22,714 nucleotides of DNA, taken from Verrucomicrobiota bacterium. GTDB lineage: Bacteria; Verrucomicrobiota; Verrucomicrobiia; Opitutales; Opitutaceae. The notes beneath the pieces were generated by a model, which saw only the letters and a list, made by a program, of their open reading frames with translations, was not told the DNA's origin and ran no database searches. Below, piece by piece: positions 6,264-16,400 of the stretch; the first letter of the stretch is position 1, and every line of letters starts with the position of its first letter. The position numbers were made by a program, and so were the translations under genes. Where the stretch lies: NCBI GenBank assembly GCA_023433275.1, contig JAEZDN010000028.1, positions 1 to 22,714 of the forward strand, given 5' to 3'.

Positions 6264-8726
6264 ATGCCGCCCGTCCCCATCTCATCCCGTTCCCGCATCC
6301 TGCCCGCCGTCCTGGCCCTGGTTGTCAGCGTCGTCGCCCTGCTCCCTTGGTGGCGCAATCACGATTACCTCCGCGATTTCTACGACTACGGCCTGTTCAT
6401 CAACGTAAACGCCCGGCTCGCCCAGGGGCAGCGTCCGTTCGCCGATTTCACCACCCCGGCCCAGAGCGCGACCTTCCTCCTCAACTACGCCGCGGAGCGC
6501 GCCGGCGGCGGCACCTACCTTGGCCTCACCTACGGCGCGGCGGCGGTGATCATCCTCGGGGCCGTCCTCCTCACGCTCCTGCTGGCCCGCCGGTTCAACC
6601 CATGGGCCGCCGCGCTTCTCGCGCTGGCCATTGTCATCGGCAGCGCCTCGCAACACACCATTGTTTTCTACAACCCGCTCGGCGTGCTCAGCCTGGCGCT
6701 TGTGGTCTGGAGTTTTGCGGTCGCCCCGCTGTTGCGCCGCGAAACCTTCGGCTGGCACTTGCTCGCCGCCGCCGGCCTGTTCCTCGGCGGCATCAACAAG
6801 ATCAACTTCCACCTGCTCGCCTGCGTCATGGCCCTGGGCTGGGTGGTCCATGCGTGGGCCGCACAAAAAGCGCCCGCGCCCCGGGCCCTGCTCACCCTCG
6901 CCTTCATCGCGGCCTTCGGCTTCATCCTGCCCATCGGCACGGAGATCGCCTGGACCGGCGCGGGCTGGAACGGGTGGTACTACAACGTCGTCCAACTCCC
7001 CCTGGGCGCGCGCGGCGGGCGGCTCTCCAGCCTCCTTTCCCCCGGGCTCTATTTCACCACGCTCCACAATTACTACGGCCAGCTCCGCGTCCCGCAGGTC
7101 GGCCTGATCGGCGTGCTCATGCCGCTGCTCGCCATCGTCGCGGCGTGGCGGGCGATGCCCCACGCGCCCGCGTGGCGCCGGGTCTTCCTCATTCTCGCCG
7201 GCGTCCTGGCCGCATTCGCCAGCTCCGCCTTGCTCCTGACCAACAATGAAATTGCGTACGTCACCTTCGCGGCGGCCCTGGTCATCACCGTTGGCTTATG
7301 GCTCGGCTTCGGCCCCGCGCCGCGGGGACCCTGGTTCGCCGCGGGAGCGCTCCTCCCCGCCTTCATCCTCGCGGCCGCCGGCGGGGAATCCGCCTGGCGC
7401 GGCGACCGCTCGCAATTCGGACACGACCGCGAGCCGCGCGCGGTTTATTGGCGCGGCGAAGCCTGCGGTCCCGACTACGCCTACATCCGCGGACTCCATC
7501 TGCCTCCCGGTCTGGCCCAGTCGCTCGTCGGCGTCGCCACCTGGCGCAACGGTCTTCCCGGCGGCGACTCACGCGGAGTCTTCTACGGCCCCGGCGCCGA
7601 GTGGCTGGAACACGTCTGGCCGGAACGAAAGGTGAAGGACCTGCCGCTGGTGGCCGGCGCCTTCGACGGCCCCCGGGAAAGCGAACTGCTCCAGCGCGAG
7701 GTCCTCACCGGCACCGATTTCAAGTACCTCCTCGTCGTCGAGGCCTGGGACCACTGGGGCTACGAGGTGGAAGCCCAGCTCAATGAGACGGCCGTGAAGG
7801 AACGGCTCAACAGTGTCTTCAAGGTTTATCGCAAACTCCCCCCCGGCACCGTCTCGGCCCGGCCCCTCGAGTTCATGTACTCGGGCTTCGGCGGCAACGT
7901 CGACAGCATGCGCGTGATCAGCGGCCTCCCCCGGCAATCCCTGCCCGACCAGCGACTGTTCCTCGGCCTCGCCGGGGGCACCGGCACGGTCGAGGTCGGC
8001 ACCCCCTGCAACCGCATGTCCGCCGAATATGTGGTCGCGCGCGCAAAGCCGGGATCGCCCGGCACGCACACCGCCACGCTCACGATCCATGCGCGCATGC
8101 CCGATGACGGCCGGCTGCCGCGCTGGCAGGCCGACATCACGCTTCCGGAAGGCGTCGACGAGATCGTGGTGGCCACCGATCCGGTGGACGGCAGCGGTCT
8201 CCCGCTCAGCTTCGGCGTGTCCATCCCGCCGGATTCGTCCGGAAAAATCATCGCGGGCTGGCGCGCCTTCCGATTGCTGGACACGCCCAGCCGCGGGGAA
8301 CCTCCGCCCATTCTTCGGCCCAGCGTGGCGGATTTGGTGGGCGCAAGTGACGACGTGCGCGCCGCCTTGCTGCCGTCCTCCCTTCAGGACACCTCCGTCC
8401 AACTGCGGGGAGGCTGGGTGCAGGATGGCCGGCTCTTGCTGCCTTATGGCACCGAGGCTTGGATCCAGGCCACCGGGTTGCTCACCGACATCAGGATCTC
8501 GACCCAGCTGAACGATCCGCAAAAGGACGTCATCCCCAACATCCAGGTCGTGTATTACAAGGCCGGACGGCTCGAACCCTTCATGCCGGTTCGCGACGAC
8601 TCCACCTCCACCGTGCGCTTCAACTGCTGGACGCCGGAGCCGGGCGGCTGGATCGGCATCCTGGCCGATCATCAGGCCGGTTCGGCCGCGATGCTGGTGA
8701 AGGTGGAGGCAGCCACCCGCCACTAA
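6264..8726 (+). CDS. Large multi-span membrane protein, GT-C-like (paralogue B)
   Basis: This 820-residue paralogue of the minus-strand gene at 698-3160 has identical length and motif order: LLPWWRNHDYLRDFYDYGL (27-45 region), DFTTPAQ (61-67), GGINKINFHL (175-184), RSQFG (382-386), GGNVDS (543-548), YYKAGR (764-769) and WTPEPGGWIG (789-798). About ten membrane segments fill residues 13-375; the rest is predicted extracytoplasmic and beta-rich. The aspartates in the first external loop (D34, D38, D41) are where GT-C enzymes carry catalytic acids. The gene starts 33 bp after wecE, so it is probably in the same transcript. Function is unknown; a lipid-linked-sugar transferase is the best guess. 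No domain name can be assigned with confidence. Confidence 0.9.
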   Translation: MPPVPISSRSRILPAVLALVVSVVALLPWWRNHDYLRDFYDYGLFINVNARLAQGQRPFADFTTPAQSATFLLNYAAERAGGGTYLGLTYGAAAVIILGAVLLTLLLARRFNPWAAALLALAIVIGSASQHTIVFYNPLGVLSLALVVWSFAVAPLLRRETFGWHLLAAAGLFLGGINKINFHLLACVMALGWVVHAWAAQKAPAPRALLTLAFIAAFGFILPIGTEIAWTGAGWNGWYYNVVQLPLGARGGRLSSLLSPGLYFTTLHNYYGQLRVPQVGLIGVLMPLLAIVAAWRAMPHAPAWRRVFLILAGVLAAFASSALLLTNNEIAYVTFAAALVITVGLWLGFGPAPRGPWFAAGALLPAFILAAAGGESAWRGDRSQFGHDREPRAVYWRGEACGPDYAYIRGLHLPPGLAQSLVGVATWRNGLPGGDSRGVFYGPGAEWLEHVWPERKVKDLPLVAGAFDGPRESELLQREVLTGTDFKYLLVVEAWDHWGYEVEAQLNETAVKERLNSVFKVYRKLPPGTVSARPLEFMYSGFGGNVDSMRVISGLPRQSLPDQRLFLGLAGGTGTVEVGTPCNRMSAEYVVARAKPGSPGTHTATLTIHARMPDDGRLPRWQADITLPEGVDEIVVATDPVDGSGLPLSFGVSIPPDSSGKIIAGWRAFRLLDTPSRGEPPPILRPSVADLVGASDDVRAALLPSSLQDTSVQLRGGWVQDGRLLLPYGTEAWIQATGLLTDIRISTQLNDPQKDVIPNIQVVYYKAGRLEPFMPVRDDSTSTVRFNCWTPEPGGWIGILADHQAGSAAMLVKVEAATRH

Positions 8727-8950
8727 ACCCATCCCCTTGCCGCAATCGCGGGCACGAACAGAATGGCGGGTCCCGCGCTGCGGATGGTCAAAAGCGTCGA
8801 CCCCGGCACCCTGCGCGAGGGATCCCGATTCCTGCTGACAGCGGCGACGCCAACCCTGTTCTATTCCCCGCCCATGAAGATCCTGCACGCCCCGGATGCC
8901 CGCCGCCCCGCGAGCACTCCCGCGCGCTCCCGCCTCGGCGCGCCCGTCCG
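8727..8950 (+). promoter_or_regulatory. 224-bp gap with a weak possible promoter
   Basis: This is the largest break inside the glycan gene run. CTGACA (8835-8840) followed after 19 nt by TCTATT (8860-8865) could be a poor sigma-70-like promoter for the GT39-like gene, with a long spacer and four of six matches at -10. A 63-codon frame (8763-8954) crosses the gap and overlaps the next start (ATGA), but it is Arg/Pro/Ala-rich and unconvincing. Transcription may simply read through. Confidence 0.25.
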
Positions 8951-11041
8951 ATGAGCCTGTCCTCGCGCAACTCCGGCATCCTGGCCGCGCTTCTCCTGCT
9001 GGGCCTCTCGCTGTGGCTGCGTTGGCCCACCTTTGGCTTCAGCCTCTGGAATGTGGACGAGGCCATCCACGCCGCCACCGCCCGCACGATCCTCGACGGC
9101 GGCGTGCTTTATCGCGACGCCGCCGATATCCGCAACCCGCTGACTTATTACGCCATGGCGGCCATCTTCGCCCTGGGCGGGGAAAACAATCTCTGGGCCG
9201 CCCGCTGCGTGGTCGCGCTGCTCGTCGCCGCAACGGGATGGATGCTCCTCCTCGCGGGCCGCGCCCTCGGCCGCACGATTGCCGGCTTCACCGCCGCCCT
9301 GCTCTACGTCCTCCTCGCCACCGGGGCGCTGTTCCAAGGCGATGCCAACGCCACGAACACCGAGTGGTACGTCGCATTCTTCACGAGTGCCGCCGCCGCC
9401 GTTTTTCTGCGGGGCGGGATCGATCCTTCCCCGCGACGACTGTTCGCCGTGGGCGCGCTCCTGAGCGGCGCCTTCCTTTCGAAACAACCCGCGCTCCTCG
9501 AGGTCGCCGCACCCGCCGCGGCGCTGCTCTACGCCGCCTGGGCCCGGCGGACTCCCGCGCGCACGCTCCTGCGCCAGCTGGGCGCGGGCATCGCCGGGTG
9601 GTGGATTCCCGTGCTGCTCACCGCGGCCTACTTCCTCGCCCGCGGCGCCGGCGGCGACGCCCTGTTCTACACCTGGACCTACAACCTCGCTTATTATGGC
9701 CCCGAGGTCACCACCACCGAACGCGTGCTCTCGCTGGCCGGTCCGCTGCAGTTGATCGGCGGCACCCAGCCCTTTCTGCTGGTCCTCTGGGGTGCCGGCG
9801 CCCTCGCCGTGCTTCACCGCCTGCTGCAACGGGTGCCACGTCCCGACGAGCTGTCGCTCAACCCCGGCCTCCTGTTTCTGGCCATCTGGTCCTTGGCCGC
9901 GCTGGGCGGAGCGGGTTCCAGCGGACGCGCTTTCGACCACTACACCATTCAGTTTCTCGCGCCCTTCTGCCTGGGTGCCGGTCTGGTGGCAGGGCACCTG
10001 GCCAACCACGCGCGGCGCGGCACGACCCATCCGGCACTGCGCGTCGGCGCCGCCATGCTCGTGGCGGCGATCATCTACGGGCCCGTGACCTCGGCCCTCC
10101 GGTCGCGCTCCCGCACGCTCCCCGACGATCCCTCGCTGCGCGTCTCCGCCTACATTCGCGAGCACAGCCGCCCCGAGGACCGCATCTTCGTTTGGGGCTA
10201 CCATCCCGACATCTACCTCTATGCCGACCGCCGCCCCGCCAGCCGCTACAGCATCGGGGCGTTTCTCACCGGCATGATTCCCTGGACCAACGTCGCGCCC
10301 GAACGCGACACCGCCTACGCGATCGTCCCAGGCACTCGGGAAATCCTGCTGCGCGAACTCGCGGCCCGGCCACCGGCGTTCATCGTCGATTGCAGCGCCG
10401 GCCCCAACCGCCACTGGCAGAAATACCCGCTCGAGACATTTCCGGAACTGCAGGCCTTCGTGCGCCAACGCTACCGCCTGGAGGAACCGCACTATTTCAT
10501 CCCGCAGGGCTTCCGTTTGTATCGCCTGCGCGCGGCCAATGAACCGCCCGACGAACGCGAGGCCCCGCCCCTGCCATCCTCCGTGGCCGACACGCTGGCC
10601 CTGCGCACCCTCGGCGCGCCACTCGTGCCGCTCTCGGTCACCGCCCGACATGGCGCCGCCCTCCAAGCGGCGGACGGACACTTGGAATATTTCGCCCACG
10701 CTCCGTCGTCCCTGCTCTACCGTCTGCCGCCTGCCGCCGCCGCGCTGAGCGGGGGGTTCAGCATCCGGCCCGCGGCCTACGCGCCGGAAAACACCGGTCC
10801 CACCGACGGCGCCGAATTCATCATCCGCTGGCGCCCTGCCGGGGGCCCCGAGCATGTCCTGCTGCGCCGGCTCCTCCGCCCGCGCGAGGAGCCCGCCGAT
10901 CGCGGTCATCACCCATTCCGCGTGGAGTTTCCGCCGCACCACGGGGGCGAGCTCGAGCTCGAGATCGCCATGGGCCCGGCCGACAACTCGGCCAGCGACT
11001 GGACCTATTGGACGGACCTGCTCCTCGAAAATTCCCGCTAG
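8951..11041 (+). CDS. GT39/ArnT-like membrane glycosyltransferase with C-terminal beta domain
   Basis: This 696-residue protein is predicted to move a sugar from a polyprenyl-phosphate donor on the outer face of the cytoplasmic membrane. SLWNVDEAIHAATARTILDG (31-50) carries the D36-E37 pair in the first external loop, followed by YRDAADIRNPLTYY, the classic PMT/GT39 arrangement. About ten membrane segments reach residue 385. VWGYHPDIYLYADRRPASRY (414-432) is the periplasmic signature often seen in this family. Residues about 577-696 form an added beta-rich domain (FSIRPAAY, TDGAEF, SDWTYWTDLLLE) that resembles the C-terminus of the next gene. The ATG at 8951 fits the hydrophobic start; the open frame continues upstream to 8459 inside the previous gene, but that extension is out of phase with real coding. 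Acceptor and donor are unknown. Confidence 0.88.
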   Translation: MSLSSRNSGILAALLLLGLSLWLRWPTFGFSLWNVDEAIHAATARTILDGGVLYRDAADIRNPLTYYAMAAIFALGGENNLWAARCVVALLVAATGWMLLLAGRALGRTIAGFTAALLYVLLATGALFQGDANATNTEWYVAFFTSAAAAVFLRGGIDPSPRRLFAVGALLSGAFLSKQPALLEVAAPAAALLYAAWARRTPARTLLRQLGAGIAGWWIPVLLTAAYFLARGAGGDALFYTWTYNLAYYGPEVTTTERVLSLAGPLQLIGGTQPFLLVLWGAGALAVLHRLLQRVPRPDELSLNPGLLFLAIWSLAALGGAGSSGRAFDHYTIQFLAPFCLGAGLVAGHLANHARRGTTHPALRVGAAMLVAAIIYGPVTSALRSRSRTLPDDPSLRVSAYIREHSRPEDRIFVWGYHPDIYLYADRRPASRYSIGAFLTGMIPWTNVAPERDTAYAIVPGTREILLRELAARPPAFIVDCSAGPNRHWQKYPLETFPELQAFVRQRYRLEEPHYFIPQGFRLYRLRAANEPPDEREAPPLPSSVADTLALRTLGAPLVPLSVTARHGAALQAADGHLEYFAHAPSSLLYRLPPAAAALSGGFSIRPAAYAPENTGPTDGAEFIIRWRPAGGPEHVLLRRLLRPREEPADRGHHPFRVEFPPHHGGELELEIAMGPADNSASDWTYWTDLLLENSR

Positions 11042-11081
11042 ACGCTTACGCCGCCGCCAACTTAGGTAAGCCCGCCCTTTC

Positions 11082-13439
11082 ATGGATTCCGCCCCCTCCC
11101 TTCCCGCCAAGGCCACCCCGCTCGACTGGACTTTCCGCGTGGTGGGCTTTCTGGCCCTCACCGCCGTCGGGTTTTCGCTGCCGCTCTTTCCCGCGCTGGA
11201 ACTGGACGCCTCCTGGCGCATGGCCCTCGGGAAGTTCCTCATCGAGGGTCGCCAGTTCGGCCCGGAGGTCGCCTTCACCTACGGGCCCCTCGGCTACGCC
11301 ATGGGCAAGACCTACTGGGGCGGGCAATGGGCGTCCCTCATCGGCTGGCATTTCGCCCAGGCGCTCGTCTGTTCGGCCATGATCTTCTGGCACGCGTATC
11401 GGGTGCAGGGTTACTACCGCGTGTTCTGCTTCCTCTTCTTCTTTCTCTTCGGCCTCAGCTACCAGGACGCCATCCACCAAACCCTCATGCTGCTCGCCGG
11501 CATGGAACTGATCCGCCGCAGCGACACGCCCTGGCGCTGGAGTTCCTCCGCGCTCGTGGTCCTGCTGGTGATCCTGTCCCTGGTCAAATTCACCAATCTC
11601 CTGCTCGGATTCTTCCTCGTGCTGCTTGCCGGTGCGCTCGAGGTCTGGAAAGTGCGCCGCTGGCCCGCCCTGCGCGTGCCGGCCCTGTTCCTGGTTTTGT
11701 TCGTGATTGGCTGGATGGCCTGCGGACAGAACCCCCTCAATCTCCCCACTTATTTCCATGCCTCATGGGAAATCAGCCAGGGGTATCAGGACGCCATGGG
11801 CTTCTCCTGCCCGCCGGTGCAACTTTACCTCGGACTCGCCGTCGCCGCCCTCATCGTCGCGTACCTGCTCGTCAATCTGGCAACCAGCGCCGACCGCGTG
11901 CGCGGGCTCGCCCTCACGCTCGGCGCCCTCGCCTACCTCTACCTCAACTGGAAGCACGGCTTCATCCGCCCCGACGGTCACCAGATCGGCTTCTATTTCG
12001 CCGTGCTCACCGTCGCCGCCACTTCTCCCCTGCTGCTCGGTGACTCCGTCCGGCTCCGCGCGGCCAAGTCCCTCCTGCTCGCCGTCGCCGCCGTGGTTTC
12101 CCTCGTCGCCACCGAACGCGTCCTCCCTGGCCTCGTGCGCGGCATCCTCGCCGCCGTCCAGGACCGCGTGAACCTCAACGTCGCCTTCGCCTTCGGCAAC
12201 GCGTACACCCGCGAGCTCTACGACGGCAAACTCCAGGCCGAACGCGACACCGTCGATCTCAAGAAAACCAAGTCCGTGGTCGGGCAGTCCTCCGTCGATG
12301 TGCTCGGCTACGAGCAGGCCGTCGCAATCTACAACGGGTTCAACTACCAGCCGCGTCCCGTCTTCCAGGGCTACTCCGCCTACACGCCCTACCTGTCGCG
12401 CCTGAACTACGACTACTACGCCTCCGACCAGGCGCCCGAGTTCGTCCTGTTCAAGCTCCAGACGATCGACGGCCGTCTCGCCACCATGGATGACCCGCAT
12501 GCGCTGCGCCTCCTCGTCCAGCGCTACACGTACGAGTTTTCTGAACAGGGTTACACCCTCTGGCGCCGCAAGCCCGGCGCCTTCGATGCCGCCGCCTTCG
12601 AGCCGCGGCGGATCCGCGAGGCCACCCACCGGTTTGGCGACACGATCAGCGTCGCCGACATCGCCGACCAGAACGTCTGGGTCGAAATCGATTATCGCTT
12701 CAACCTCCTGGGCAAGCTGCGCCGCTTCCTCCTTCGCCCGCCCCTCGTGCAACTCCACATCACGGACGACAAGGGCGTCGAGACCGCCCACCGCCTGCCC
12801 CAGCTCATCGGCCGCGCCGGGTTCATGCTCAATCCCATCGTCGACGACATGATGGCCTTCATGCGTGCCGCCGGCGGCGTGCCGGCGCGCCGCGCCGCGT
12901 CGATCCGCATCTCGATCGCGCCCCAGGACGACGACTGCCTCAGCGATGACCTCAAGGTCTCGTTCTTCTCGCTGCCGCCTTCCGACGCGGGCAAGGATTA
13001 CTTCAAGAACGCGGACAAGGCGAAGTTCCACATGTTCATGGACGCCCCCATCTCCTACGAGGCGCTCAATCCGCCCAACGAGGACGCCATCGACAAGCAC
13101 CGCGTGATGATCATGCACGCGCCCAGCCAGATGGTCTTCGAGGTGCCCGCTGGCGCCACCATGGTCGCGGGCGGCTTCGGGTTCGTGACCGGCGCCTACC
13201 TCAATGGCGGCCGCACCAATGGCGCCCAGTTCACCGTGTTCTGGAGCGACGGCAGCGAGAACGTCGTGCTCTACGAACGCTACCTCGATCCCCTCACCCG
13301 CTTGAACGACCGCGGGCTTCAGACGTTCTCCAGCAAGCTGCCGCGGCCCAAGGGCTACGTCACCTTCCGCATCGACCCCGGCCTGCACGGCGAGTTCGCC
13401 TACGACTGGACCGGTTGGAGCGGGATCGAGTTCAAGTGA
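11082..13439 (+). CDS. Multi-span membrane protein, GT-C-like, with C-terminal beta-sandwich domain
   Basis: This is a 785-residue protein that I do not recognise by name. Residues about 17-350 are membrane-embedded with roughly ten segments. The first external loop has LELDASWRMALGKFLIEG (39-56), then FTYGPLGY (65-72), a GT-C-like 'acidic residue, amphipathic helix, G-P' pattern. Residues about 355-785 are soluble: a Tyr-rich stretch (NYDYYASDQ), a central domain with DQNVWVEIDYRF (about 529-540) and RAGFMLNPIVDD, then a terminal domain from about 673 (MHAPSQMVFEVPAG, GGFGFVTGAYLNGGRTNGAQ, YDWTGWSGIEF). That last domain echoes the end of the preceding GT39-like protein. It starts 40 bp after that gene, so co-transcription is likely. 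An extracytoplasmic sugar-transfer or glycan-binding role is inference. Confidence 0.85.
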   Translation: MDSAPSLPAKATPLDWTFRVVGFLALTAVGFSLPLFPALELDASWRMALGKFLIEGRQFGPEVAFTYGPLGYAMGKTYWGGQWASLIGWHFAQALVCSAMIFWHAYRVQGYYRVFCFLFFFLFGLSYQDAIHQTLMLLAGMELIRRSDTPWRWSSSALVVLLVILSLVKFTNLLLGFFLVLLAGALEVWKVRRWPALRVPALFLVLFVIGWMACGQNPLNLPTYFHASWEISQGYQDAMGFSCPPVQLYLGLAVAALIVAYLLVNLATSADRVRGLALTLGALAYLYLNWKHGFIRPDGHQIGFYFAVLTVAATSPLLLGDSVRLRAAKSLLLAVAAVVSLVATERVLPGLVRGILAAVQDRVNLNVAFAFGNAYTRELYDGKLQAERDTVDLKKTKSVVGQSSVDVLGYEQAVAIYNGFNYQPRPVFQGYSAYTPYLSRLNYDYYASDQAPEFVLFKLQTIDGRLATMDDPHALRLLVQRYTYEFSEQGYTLWRRKPGAFDAAAFEPRRIREATHRFGDTISVADIADQNVWVEIDYRFNLLGKLRRFLLRPPLVQLHITDDKGVETAHRLPQLIGRAGFMLNPIVDDMMAFMRAAGGVPARRAASIRISIAPQDDDCLSDDLKVSFFSLPPSDAGKDYFKNADKAKFHMFMDAPISYEALNPPNEDAIDKHRVMIMHAPSQMVFEVPAGATMVAGGFGFVTGAYLNGGRTNGAQFTVFWSDGSENVVLYERYLDPLTRLNDRGLQTFSSKLPRPKGYVTFRIDPGLHGEFAYDWTGWSGIEFK

Positions 13440-13464
13440 CGGTACCGCTCCCAGCCCGCTCCTG

Positions 13465-16400
13465 ATGCCCGCCGACGCCGTCAACCGCCGGTTGCTCTGG
13501 GCGGCGCTCGCCCTGACCGCCGCGAAGGTCTGGCTGACCGGCGGGCAGACGATCTACGCGATCGGTCCCGCGATCCACGACGACAAGCTGTTCCTCCAAC
13601 TCGCCGACCACCTCCTCGCGGGCAACTGGCTCGGGCCCTACAACCAGTTCACCCTGGCCAAGGGTCCCCTGTTCTCGGTGTTCCTGGCGGGCGTCTTCTG
13701 GCTCGGTCTGCCGTTGCTCCTCGCCCAACAACTGGTCTACGCAGGCGCCTGCGCCGCCGTCACGCGCGCCCTCGCGCCGTGGCTGCGCTCCGGTTGGAGC
13801 CAGTTCACGCTGTATGTCGTCCTGCTCGCCAACCCGATGAGCTACGACGCCGGCAACCTCAGCCGGCTCATGCGGCAGAACATCTACACGCCGCTCGCCC
13901 TGCTGGTGTTCGCGGGCCTCGTCACGCTCTACGCGCGCCGCCGCGAGTCCGGCCGGAGACAAGCCGGACCCGCCATCCTGGCCGGCCTCGCTCTCGGTCT
14001 CTTCTGGATCACCCGCGAGGAAAGCGTGTGGCTGCTGCCCGCCGTGGGCCTCGCGCTCCTCGGCCTCGTCGCCTCGCTTCGCGGCGAGTGGTCGATCCGC
14101 TGGCGCCCGCTGGTCTCGAGTTTCTCTCTCCTGCTGCTCACGGCGCTTCTGCCGCTCCTGGTGGTGTGCACGCTCAACTGGCGTCACTACGGCTGGTTCG
14201 GCTCCGTCGAGTTCCGCGCCTCCGAGTTCAAGGCCGCCTACGGGGCCCTGACCCGCCTCCAGGCCGGCCCGAAGGTCGAACACGTCACCATCACGCGCCA
14301 GATGCGCGAGGCGGCTTACGAGCACAGCCCTGCCTTCGCGCGCATCCGCCCGCATTTCGAGGGCGAGATCGGCCAGCACTGGTTCGATGCCAGCGTCGCG
14401 CCGCTTTCCGAACGGCAGATCCGCGGCGGCTGGTTCATGTGGGCCATGCGCGATGCCGTGGCCGCGGCGGGTCTCGCACCCAGCGCAGGCGAGGCCCTCC
14501 GGTACTACCAACAGGTCGCCGACGAAATCAACGCCGCCTGCGACGCGGGCCGCGTGCCTTCCCTGCCGCGCCGCTCCGGCTTCCTGCCGCCGCTCGATCG
14601 CGATTCGTTCCGTCCCATCCTCGACGGCGCGCTTCTCTACGCGGACTATTTCATCGGATTCAAGGGCTTCACCGCCCACTCGCTCGACAGCGTCGGCGAC
14701 TACGCGGAGCTCAAGCCGTTCCGCGACCTCGTGGGCACGCGGCTCAGCCACGCCCCGCGTTCGCCCGATCCCTTCCCGCCCAACCAGGGCGTCCTCGCGG
14801 GTCGCCAGGTGCAATGGCTCCACGCGCTCGGGCTCGGCACCGCCACCGTTCTCCGCTGGCTCGGTCCCGTGCTCCTGCTGGTCGGTCTCGCCCGACTTAT
14901 CGAAGCGCTCGTCACCCGCCGTGTGACTTTCCTGCTGGGTCTGGCCGCGGCGCTGCTCGCTTCGTGCCTCGCGTACTTCGCAATCAACGTCCTCGTTCAC
15001 GTCACCTCCTTCTACAACATGACCCCGGCCGCCATGGCCGCCGCGTACCCGCTCTACCTGCTGGCCTTGGTCGCGATCGGGGCCGATGCCGCCACCGCGT
15101 GGACCGCCACACCCGCGCCCGGGTCCGCGGCCGCACCCGTCGCCTCTCGACGCTGGCGCGGGCTGATCGCCGCGGGCGCCGCCCTGGTCGTCATCGCCGC
15201 CCGGTTGCGCGAGATCCATCTCTTCGCCTCCGATGTGCCCTTCAACGACCAGTGGATCATCGAGGCCGAGCAACTCATCGCGCCGTGGCTCCACGGCGTG
15301 CTTCGCCCCTGGGTTTTTCTCATGCCCCACTTCGAGCACCTGCCGGTCTGGACCCGGCTGCTCAGCTGGGTGCAGGTCGCGATCACGGAACGCTGGGATC
15401 CGCTCGTCCAGATGACCGTCAACGCCGCACTCCACGGCGGCTTCATCTGGCTCGCGACGCGCTGGGCCTGGCAATCCTTCTCCCCGCGCCCCGCCGCGTT
15501 CGCCACCGTCGTCCTCCTGCTCGGGGGCGCCCTGCCCTTCGCGTGGGAAAACATTGCGTGGGGCTTCCAGTCGCAGTTTCCGCTCGCGCTCATTTTCCTC
15601 GTCCTGCACGTCGTCGGCGCGTGCACGCATCCGGCCGGTTCTCGCGCCTGGTGGTGGGCCCAAGTCGCCGGGTTGGCGGGCCTTTTCACCCTGGCGAGCA
15701 TGTGGCTCGCGCCGCTGGCCGTGGTGGCCGCCCACCTCTGGTCCCGCCATGACGACCGCCGCGAATGGGCCGTGCCCGCGGCCATCGCCCTGCTCGGCGC
15801 CGCGTTGCTCGCAATCATCCATCTGGTCTCGCCGGCGGGTCATTCCTTCGCCCACGCCGCCCGCTCACCGCTCGAACTGGTTCACTCGGCCCTCCATTTG
15901 CTGGGCTGGCCCAGCGTCCTGCCCGGCGCCGCCGCCTTGGTGCAGCTGCCTTGGCTGCTCCACGCCGTGCGCCTCCGCGCGTCCTTCCGGGCCAGCGACG
16001 CCGATCGCGTCATCTTCGCCCTCGGTCTCTGGAACGCCGCCCATGCCCTCGGCCTCGCCTTCGCGCGCACGGGCGATTCCGCCGACCATGTTTCCCGCTA
16101 CGGCGACCTCTTCTTCATCGGCGTCCTCGCCGGCTCTCTCGCCCTCGCCCGCCTCGTCGCGTCCACGCCGCGCCGGCCCATTTATCTCCTCGGTGCGTTC
16201 GTGTGGTGCGCCCTGGTCGCGGCCGGGCTGGTGGAACGCGCCACCGAGGGCCACGCCCGTTACTTCCATGAAAACGCGGCCAAGCACGCCGCCCTGCGCC
16301 GCGATGCCGTGCAAGCCTACCTCGCCCGCGGCGATCGCACGCTGCTCGAACAGGAGGAAACCCGGTGGGTTCTCACGCAAAGCACCGACGTGCTGACCAC

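Noticed and set aside
8459..8950. 164-codon extension of the GT39-like gene
   Set aside because: It lies out of frame within the end of the preceding gene, and the membrane protein begins naturally at the ATG at 8951.
8763..8954. 63-codon small gene overlapping the GT39-like start by ATGA
   Set aside because: The overlap is suggestive of coupling, but the peptide is Arg/Pro/Ala-rich, has no motif and no visible ribosome-binding site.
8861..11278. 805-codon open frame antisense to the GT39-like gene
   Set aside because: The translation is Gly/Arg/Glu/Gln-rich without hydrophobic cores or motifs, while the opposite strand encodes a clear membrane protein. High GC at third positions creates such shadows.
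13432..15855. 807-codon antisense frame over the first half of the giant gene
   Set aside because: Charged low-complexity translation, no recognisable domain, mirrors a well-supported coding frame.
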